Positions 14,554-18,705 of a DNA stretch of 18,705 bases are shown piece by piece. A program made the translations under genes and the position numbers. Within the stretch, counting starts at the first letter, position 1; each line of letters begins with the position of its first letter. The stretch spans positions 1 through 18,705 of the forward strand of contig CAVGQS010000033.1 in assembly GCA_963631415.1 (NCBI GenBank). The letters are read 5' to 3'. The DNA is from UBA6382 sp963631415. Lineage in GTDB: Bacteria > Bacteroidota > Bacteroidia > Bacteroidales > Bacteroidaceae. A model generated the notes under the pieces. The model ran no database searches and was not told the origin of the DNA. It was given only the letters and a program-made list of their open reading frames with translations.

Positions 14554-14939
14554 GTCTCTTCGATGTATTCGTCATCAATCTCCCAGTCTTCACAGTCGTC
14601 GGCGATATGCTCCCACGTGCTCTTGCGCTTCTGTGGCGTGCGTCCTTCCGCGAAGTCACGTGCTATGTCCTTCAGCAGAGAGATGAGCTGCGCCGGTGTG
14701 CGGTACTGGTCAGTGAAGTCTGACATCCAGTCAGTGTCCGAGAAGTCGTCGTCCTCGCGGAAGCATCCGTCCTCGTCCCATTCTATGTGTCCCGGCGTGT
14801 AGTCGGTGGTTGATACCGGAGCCGTGCGCATGAGAGTGCACGAGTATTTGATGTCGCGTACAGCCTCTTCGGGGTCGCACTGGTTCCATGGTGCGCGTGA
14901 ATCATACTCCGCACCTGCAGGATAATTACTTAGTGGCAT
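14550..14939 (-). CDS. Acidic protein of the recombination module
   Basis: A 129-aa protein from MPLSNYPAGAEYDSRAPWNQ. A longer frame to 15140 lies inside the neighbouring gene and is rejected; the chosen ATG follows that gene's stop by two bases. Residues 1-20 form a Pro-rich cap (YPAGAEYDSRAPW) that I recall on proteins next to RecT genes in Bacteroides phages. The rest is very acidic (DEDGCFREDDDFSDTDWM; DDCEDWEIDDEYIEET) with one possible helix (PAQLISLLKDIARDFAEG). No enzyme motif is seen. It may bind a basic partner protein or mimic DNA, by charge only. Confidence 0.7.
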   Translation of the reverse strand: MPLSNYPAGAEYDSRAPWNQCDPEEAVRDIKYSCTLMRTAPVSTTDYTPGHIEWDEDGCFREDDDFSDTDWMSDFTDQYRTPAQLISLLKDIARDFAEGRTPQKRKSTWEHIADDCEDWEIDDEYIEET

Positions 14940-14941
14940 AG

Positions 14942-16165
14942 TTATTTGGCTTTTATTTCCTCCTCGTAGGAGACGTGAGACGAACTGATGAATTCCGGGT
15001 GGTCCTTGTCGTTGGCAAGTTTCTCGCAGAAGGTGAGCTGTTTCTTGAATGTCTTGAGCAGGTCTTCCATTGACTGGTACTGTCCCTCCTTCGACCACCA
15101 CATTGATACGGCGGCGAGAACGCCCTCCGGGGTGTGGCATACGATGCGCTTCTTGACAGACGTCTTCGGCTGGTAGCCTGCCGGCGTGACGACGGCCTGG
15201 CCGGCGAACAGGATGCCCATCTCAGCCGCTTCCTGTTGCATCTTCTTCTTGGCTTCCTCTTCAGCCTCCTTGCGCTTGCGCTCCTCCTCGACACGGCGAG
15301 CCTCTGCCGCTTCGCGTGCCTTCAGTTCAGCCTCCATGCGCAGTTTCTCCTCCGCGTTAGCCTGCGCCATGCGCTCCAGTTCAGCCTTCTTCGACGGCAG
15401 AGCGTCAGTGAGAGTGTCGCGGTAGTCGCCAATCTCGAACTTGTACTGCTCCGCAAACTGAGGCATGAGGCGGTTGAGAATGGCAGTGCGCTCCTGTTGC
15501 AGGCGCTCCTGCATGTCGGCGAGCTCTGCCGGGATGCGGACGTTGGACGTGAGCTTTGTGCTCCAGGACTGCGGTAGTTCGGCGGGGAACATCTTTATGG
15601 CCTTGCACTGTGCCTCGTAGTTGTCGAGCGTTATCTGTGCATTCATGTCGGTGAGCATGTTGATGGCGCTTGCGGCATAGGCGTTGTAGGAACGTTTGTA
15701 GTCATCCTCCACGTCCTCCTTGAAGCGGTTGTAGACCTGCTCGCGCTGGTAGCGGAGCATCTCTTCACGGCGCTTGCGCTCTTCCTCTGCACGCTTCTTA
15801 GCCGCGTAGGCGTTGCGCTCCTGCTGGATGAGGTAGGGTACAGTGTTGTTCTTTGTCGGGTCGATGGAGTTCTCCATGCCGGTGAACTCACTGCGTATCT
15901 GGTCGAACAGTTTTGTTATGGCAGAGCGGTTTGTGTTCATCTTCTTCACCGTGTTCTTCGCCTTGTTGATGTAGGTGGCGCACTGCTGGTCCAGTTCGTC
16001 GGTCATGCCCTGTGCCTTAATCTGGTCGAGCAGCCGCTGTCCGTAGTCGTTGCACCGTTGTGCAGACACAGTATTGCTGTTGTAGACCTCCGGTGCAGAC
16101 TGTGCAATCATCTGCACGTTCTCCTTGCGTACGATGGAGAGGTCGTTGCTTGTTGTCTCGTTCAT
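14942..16165 (-). CDS. Long coiled-coil protein of the recombination module
   Basis: A 407-aa protein between RecT and the exonuclease. An N-terminal helical region (1-115) is followed by coiled coils at about 118-150 (KKRAEEERKRREEMLRYQRE) and 258-312 (KAEEEAKKKMQ-like repeats). The C-terminal part (320-400) is a compact domain (VKKRIVCHTPEGVLAAVSMW) ending in charged residues. There are no membrane or nuclease motifs. RecT-linked phage genes of this position and build are common in Bacteroidetes, and the C-terminal WW-containing segment looks conserved. A scaffold for RecT and nuclease is inferred only from gene order. Confidence 0.75.
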   Translation of the reverse strand: MNETTSNDLSIVRKENVQMIAQSAPEVYNSNTVSAQRCNDYGQRLLDQIKAQGMTDELDQQCATYINKAKNTVKKMNTNRSAITKLFDQIRSEFTGMENSIDPTKNNTVPYLIQQERNAYAAKKRAEEERKRREEMLRYQREQVYNRFKEDVEDDYKRSYNAYAASAINMLTDMNAQITLDNYEAQCKAIKMFPAELPQSWSTKLTSNVRIPAELADMQERLQQERTAILNRLMPQFAEQYKFEIGDYRDTLTDALPSKKAELERMAQANAEEKLRMEAELKAREAAEARRVEEERKRKEAEEEAKKKMQQEAAEMGILFAGQAVVTPAGYQPKTSVKKRIVCHTPEGVLAAVSMWWSKEGQYQSMEDLLKTFKKQLTFCEKLANDKDHPEFISSSHVSYEEEIKAK

Positions 16166-16183
16166 AGTTCTGTTAGGTTTAGG

Positions 16184-17194
16184 TTAGAATGTATCGTCGT
16201 CATTGTTCTGTGCAGGGTCGACGGTTACGCCTGCAGATGTGTCCTGCGCTGGGGCGAATGATGCCGGCTGTTGCTGTTGGAGCACCTCGCCAGTGGCGGT
16301 GTCCGCGTTTGCGCCTTCCGGAGCAGCTACGCCATAGAGGTCATCATTGATTTCCACTTCCTCGTCGACAGCCTGCGATTCCAGTTGCGTGCCACGTCCG
16401 ATGCGCGCCTTCGGGTATGTCTTGAATGCATGCTTGATGCACTTTGCCACCAGGAAGCCCGGGTCAATCTGTCCGCTCTGTGCGGTGTAGAGAGCGTTGG
16501 GCTTCAGACCTTCCCACTGCTTAGTCTGGTAGTTGTAGTGAGCGTTCTGGCGTGCAGAGTAGTTAGACAGGCGTGCCCAGTCCTCCGGGAGCATGACAGC
16601 GTAGTCGAAGGAACCGTCAGCACGTGTAATCTTCATGAAGCATGCCACGATCTTCCCGGTTGTGTGAGGCAGACGGCAGGTGTAGTTGACGAACTTCTGG
16701 CCGTTGCGCTCGCCGTACTCGAAGGCATCCTCCTCGTAGACGATGACCGGGTTGTCGGCATGGCGTATCTGTCCGCACCGTGCACGGAGCACCAGTTCGC
16801 CGTAGCCGGAGACAGTGAGCACGCACTGTGTCTCGTAGCGGTTCTTCTTCTGTCCGCGCTCGTCCACATAAGAATCGACGGCGATGGAGCGGGAGAGAAG
16901 GTAAGCCTGCGCCTTGGTGCCAGGGTCGAGTGTCAGACCGGAGATTGCCACGTCGAGGAATGCAGTGAAGATAGAGAAGCGAGAGCACTTCTTGCGGATG
17001 TCCTCCTTCTCGGAGAGCAGGCGGTTGAAGTTGCGTGATTCCTTCTCGTAGGCGGCTTCGCCTGTCACGCCGGTGGAAGGTGTCCACATGGCTTCGTAGA
17101 TTTGGATGAACTTGTCGCGCACGTTGTCGTTGCGGACGATTTCCGTTGGCTGCAGTGAGTTGAGCTGGTCAACTGTAAGTCCTATTTTTCCCAT
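16184..17194 (-). CDS. recT: RecT-family single-strand annealing protein
   Basis: A 336-aa protein. The core at about 70-210 has the RecT pattern: FLDVAISGLTLDP (80-91), AQAYLLSRSIA (95-105), CVLTVSGYGELVLRAR (124-139), VYEEDAFEYGERNG (152-165), IVACFMKI (182-189) and VMLPEDWARLS (200-210). The region to about 270 (GFLVAKCIKHAFKTYPKARI) completes the fold. The tail is Gln- and Asp-rich and disordered. RecT coats single-stranded DNA and anneals complementary strands, working with a 5'-3' exonuclease in phage recombination. Here an exonuclease lies downstream in the same operon. The gene follows a tRNA-like sequence by 44 nt, and no promoter match was found just before it. Confidence 0.95.
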   Translation of the reverse strand: MGKIGLTVDQLNSLQPTEIVRNDNVRDKFIQIYEAMWTPSTGVTGEAAYEKESRNFNRLLSEKEDIRKKCSRFSIFTAFLDVAISGLTLDPGTKAQAYLLSRSIAVDSYVDERGQKKNRYETQCVLTVSGYGELVLRARCGQIRHADNPVIVYEEDAFEYGERNGQKFVNYTCRLPHTTGKIVACFMKITRADGSFDYAVMLPEDWARLSNYSARQNAHYNYQTKQWEGLKPNALYTAQSGQIDPGFLVAKCIKHAFKTYPKARIGRGTQLESQAVDEEVEINDDLYGVAAPEGANADTATGEVLQQQQPASFAPAQDTSAGVTVDPAQNNDDDTF

Positions 17195-17238
17195 TGTTTG
17201 TTGAAATTAAAGTGATTGTTAGTGAACGTCGTTGTTCT

Positions 17239-17319
17239 TGGTCCGCAGGGCGGAGTCGAACCGCCTAATGAATTGGAACGCAACATCGTGCCTATCCGAT
17301 TAACACGCTATCTGCGGAC
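17239..17319 (-). tRNA. Degenerate tRNA or tRNA-like element, anticodon not assignable
   Basis: On the minus strand GTCCGCAG (17319-17312) pairs with CTGCGGAC (17248-17241), followed by CA. A perfect T arm, GGCGG-TTCGACT-CCGCC (17265-17249), has the conserved TTCGA loop start. A D-arm-like CGTGT/GCACG stem encloses a loop with the GG pair. Between D and T arms (about 21 nt) no 5-bp anticodon stem with a 7-nt loop forms; TTG-CGTTC-CAA is the best stem. Three or four extra bases also separate acceptor and D arm. It may be a decayed tRNA, an attachment-site relic, or a processing signal in the operon mRNA. Confidence 0.5.
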
Positions 17320-17325
17320 TGTGTT

Positions 17326-17613
17326 TTATTTCTTCTGCTTTGGTTTCCGGTGGAAGTAATCCTGTTGTGTGCGTTGCAGGTGTCGGAGGTCTGCAGTGCG
17401 GTATTCAATCTTGCCGGGACGTTTGCAGGGTGTCACCTTGCCCTGTCGGCGCCAGCGCTCCACGTTTGCCCGTCCGAACATCTCGAATGCCTTGTTCTGG
17501 CTTATGTATTCCGGGTCCGAGGCATCGTGCTTCAGGTAGCGCACGATGGTGGCGGCGAGGTCGGAGATGAATGTTGCATAGCTGACGCACTTGTCTGCGA
17601 AGTTGAACTCCAT
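17326..17613 (-). CDS. Small HTH protein, excisionase/MerR-like
   Basis: A 95-aa basic protein. Residues 36-81 (YISQNKAFEMFGRANVERWR, then GKVTPCKRPGKIEYRTADLR) fit the winged helix of small HTH_17/excisionase-like proteins: helix, turn, recognition helix with WRRQGK, then a beta wing with KIEY. The N-terminal 30 residues are a separate helix, and the C-terminus is Lys-rich. Phages use such proteins for excision or as transcription regulators. No integrase is present, so regulation is the safer guess. It is coupled to the membrane protein gene before it by a shared base (TGATG). Confidence 0.75.
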   Translation of the reverse strand: MEFNFADKCVSYATFISDLAATIVRYLKHDASDPEYISQNKAFEMFGRANVERWRRQGKVTPCKRPGKIEYRTADLRHLQRTQQDYFHRKPKQKK

Positions 17614-17855
17614 CAGTCTTCCCCCATCATGCAGAAGTCATGGTAACGTTTGATGATGCTGTCGCTCTTGCGCCACCGGCAGTAGAAGAATATGGCCAGT
17701 GCGATGAGGCTCACTGCCATTGCCTTGTCCGCCAGGAAGTGGAGCGCGAATGTGAGTGCTGTTTCGTCTTGTTCTTCTCCGAAGAGGAGTATGAGGCCCA
17801 GTGTGCCGAGGATGATGATGACGGCGATGCGGAGGATTGAAGTTGCGGTTTTCAT
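17613..17855 (-). CDS. Small two-span membrane protein
   Basis: An 80-aa protein with two hydrophobic spans, about 8-25 (LRIAVIIILGTLGLILLFG) and 44-59 (KAMAVSLIALAIFFYCRW), and a charged C-terminus; both ends probably face the same side. The start at 17855 is chosen over an upstream ATG at 17882 because it gives an ATGA overlap with the 46-aa gene and removes residues that belong to that gene's other frame. Near relatives occur in Bacteroides mobile elements, where I recall them annotated only as hypothetical. A holin-like or membrane-exclusion role would fit the build but is speculative. Confidence 0.7.
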   Translation of the reverse strand: MKTATSILRIAVIIILGTLGLILLFGEEQDETALTFALHFLADKAMAVSLIALAIFFYCRWRKSDSIIKRYHDFCMMGED

Positions 17856-17992
17856 TTTGCTTTGCTTTGTTGGGTTGAACATGGAGGGATTGTCTGGTGC
17901 TCTACGTAGCGTCGGAGCAGAGTGCAGTAGCGTCCGTTGATGGCGTTGTGAGAGCGCTGGCAGGAGTTGCAGAACTGGTTGGACTTATTCAT
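17852..17992 (-). CDS. Tiny Cys-rich protein, possible zinc ribbon
   Basis: A 46-aa protein, MNKSNQFCNSCQRSHNAING..., with Cys at 8, 11, 23 and 38 and His at 15 and 32; CNSCQRSH looks like one half of a metal site. It ends with TGA overlapping the next ATG (ATGA). It is the first gene of the leftward run and has no Shine-Dalgarno. I recall small Bacteroides phage proteins with the same CxxC...GRYC..L..YVEH layout, all unassigned. Because it is so short, its reality rests on the overlap and on this Cys pattern. Confidence 0.6.
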   Translation of the reverse strand: MNKSNQFCNSCQRSHNAINGRYCTLLRRYVEHQTIPPCSTQQSKAK

Positions 17993-18034
17993 GGAGCGTG
18001 ATGTTTTAGGGAGCGGGCGCGCCGGAGGAATATC

Positions 18035-18115
18035 GCCAAATATTCAAATTCGTCTGTGCAGGTTTGGCGCGTCCGCCTTATTTGTTTATCTTTGTTGTGC
18101 CAAATATTTAAATTC
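18035..18115. repeat. Pair of 17-bp direct repeats flanking a promoter
   Basis: GCCAAATATTCAAATTC at 18035-18051 and GCCAAATATTTAAATTC at 18099-18115 differ at one base. Their centres are 64 bp apart, about six helical turns, so both would face the same side of DNA. The first lies 11 bp upstream of the TTTG element of the promoter, the second at the expected transcription start. This suits paired operator sites for one regulator. Confidence 0.75.
18063..18094 (+). promoter_or_regulatory. Bacteroidetes-type promoter for the plus-strand gene
   Basis: TTTG at 18063-18066 stands 20 bp before TATCTTTG at 18087-18094, an almost perfect match to the Bacteroidetes TTTG/TAnnTTTG consensus. The ATG at 18123 follows 28 nt after the -7 box, leaving a leader of roughly 20 nt that contains the second 17-bp repeat. 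No equally good match faces the other way; the repeats contain AATATTTG on the minus strand, one base from the -7 consensus, but no -33 TTG at the right distance. Confidence 0.75.
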
Positions 18116-18122
18116 AACTTTT

Positions 18123-18350
18123 ATGATTATCAATCGTGACTTTGCGGTCTCATTGGAGGCCAAGTGCAATCAGCTTGTATGCTGTGAGTGCGGGAAGAAT
18201 CATTCTGTCAGGCTCGAGGTGCCTGGCGATGTTGTGGTTCCCTGTTTTGCTGACACTAATACCTGTTTGGGCTTCAAGGAACAGGTGAACAATCTCATCA
18301 GAACGGAGGTTATGCGCCGCATGACTGACCCGTTTCCGTGGCTGAGGTAG
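18123..18350 (+). CDS. Small Cys-rich plus-strand protein, possible regulator
   Basis: A 75-aa protein, MIINRDFAVSLEAKCNQLVC..., ends PFPWLR at TAG. Cys at 15, 20, 21, 24, 42 and 49 include CCECGKNH, a likely zinc-knuckle half with a partner pair further on; a C-terminal helix (KEQVNNLIRTEVMRRM) follows. The frame is open upstream to 17967, but that would run through the promoter and repeats. It is the only gene here read rightward from a strong promoter, next to the head of the leftward operon, where control proteins are usual. No HTH is visible, so a regulatory role is inferred from position. It overlaps a possible minus-strand gene. Confidence 0.65.
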   Translation: MIINRDFAVSLEAKCNQLVCCECGKNHSVRLEVPGDVVVPCFADTNTCLGFKEQVNNLIRTEVMRRMTDPFPWLR

Positions 18351-18478
18351 ATGAATACCAGTTTGAGTGTATCTTTCCAGGTGATGGGGCTTGGGGTAGT
18401 GGCGCTGATGACGGTCACTTCCCATTTCCAGTCACTAAAGAGGAACACTCTTTCCTGTTTCTTTTCTTGCTTTCTCAT
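18200..18478 (-). CDS. Possible small protein, antisense to the plus-strand gene
   Basis: The 92-aa frame MRKQEKKQERVFLFSDWKWE... starts by ATGA overlap with the end of the upstream gene, which argues that it is translated. Its first 45 residues look like ordinary protein (WEVTVISATTPSPITWKD). From about residue 45 it runs opposite the Cys-rich plus-strand gene and becomes Ser/Thr-rich and featureless. Both genes can hardly be well conserved over 18200-18350. The N-terminal part may be real with an extended, weakly constrained tail. Confidence 0.4.
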   Translation of the reverse strand: MRKQEKKQERVFLFSDWKWEVTVISATTPSPITWKDTLKLVFIYLSHGNGSVMRRITSVLMRLFTCSLKPKQVLVSAKQGTTTSPGTSSLTE

Positions 18479-18678
18479 TTAAGTCTGGTGATTACCTGTT
18501 CGTTCAAGTCGCCGGTCTTGCAGCTGGTGACATAGATGTAGCCTTCGCGCTTTAGTTCGCAGCAGGTCTTGGATACTCCGCGCTTGTCGTAGCCTTCCGG
18601 TGCCAGGCAGGTCTCGCCGACCGCCATGCCCTTGAGCGCATCTTCCAGTGAAGCAGTTTTAAGTCGTTTTATTTCCAT
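18475..18678 (-). CDS. Small phage protein, possible winged-helix
   Basis: A 67-aa protein, MEIKRLKTASLEDALKGMAV to NEQVITRLK. The N-terminal helix, the GETCLAPEG turn, the VSKTCCELKREG helix and a final YIYVTSCKTG hairpin fit a small winged-helix layout, like short phage proteins I recall from Bacteroides beginning MEI.RL.TASLEDAL. AAGGA lies a few bases upstream. Its stop overlaps the next start as ATGA. The 27 bases between its start and the window end show no promoter. Confidence 0.65.
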   Translation of the reverse strand: MEIKRLKTASLEDALKGMAVGETCLAPEGYDKRGVSKTCCELKREGYIYVTSCKTGDLNEQVITRLK

Positions 18679-18705
18679 TTTTCCTTGTTTGTTTGATTAC
18701 TTTTT

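Noticed and set aside
13918..14802. 294-aa plus-strand frame opposite the exonuclease and acidic genes
   Set aside because: It spans two real minus-strand genes joined by an ATGA overlap and has no recognisable domain.
1..18705. CRISPR array, insertion sequence or retron
   Set aside because: No regularly spaced repeats, transposase, terminal inverted repeats or reverse transcriptase were seen.

Overview
The window looks like part of a double-stranded DNA phage or prophage of a Bacteroidales host. Three things point there. Several protein families are typical of Bacteroidetes phages (DUF4494-like, DUF6291/DUF7833-like, a crAss001_48-related protein, a Bacteroidetes-type HU). Two good matches to the Bacteroidetes promoter (TTG, 19-20 bp, TAnnTTTG) are present. 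Most start codons have no Shine-Dalgarno sequence. Genes are tightly packed, with many 1-, 4- and 8-nt overlaps. TAA, TGA and TAG all end genes, so the standard bacterial code is assumed. No integrase, terminase, portal, capsid or lysis gene is visible. All identifications come from reading the sequence; no database search was run.

Layout. (1) 1-458, plus strand: the 3' end of a small gene that resembles phage structural-module proteins, followed by a hairpin at 481-513. (2) 609-3982, minus strand: a two-gene unit, an AbrB-like small protein followed by a 1002-aa probable tail protein, with its own promoter at 3994-4023. This unit converges on region 1. (3) 4041-8994, minus: dUTPase plus a run of small, mostly unrecognised accessory genes. 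Five of these carry strong GGAGG or AGGAG ribosome-binding sites, unlike their neighbours. (4) 9014-11859, minus: replication and DNA-handling genes (DnaC-like loader, DUF6291/DUF7833 protein with an internal 18-bp repeat, DUF1064 nuclease, DUF4494 protein, HU-like protein). (5) 11869-17194, minus: recombination genes RecT, a coiled-coil protein, an acidic protein, a PD-(D/E)XK exonuclease and an SNF2 helicase, then an HNH homing endonuclease gene broken by an in-frame amber codon. (6) 17195-18705: a degenerate tRNA-like sequence, a small HTH protein, a small membrane protein, a tiny Cys protein, a promoter bracketed by 17-bp direct repeats driving a plus-strand Cys-rich gene, and two further minus-strand small genes.

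How it fits together. Regions 3-6 read as a leftward early operon. RecT anneals single strands produced by the exonuclease and SNF2 may remodel DNA or forks. The loader and DUF6291/DUF7833 protein probably recruit host replication machinery. dUTPase keeps uracil out of phage DNA. The plus-strand gene at 18123 and its repeat-flanked promoter look like a control point at the head of this operon. The least ordinary items are the amber-split NUMOD4-HNH gene, the repeat-bracketed promoter, the tRNA-like sequence, the localised use of Shine-Dalgarno sites, and several small coupled genes, two of them only 46 and 58 codons long.
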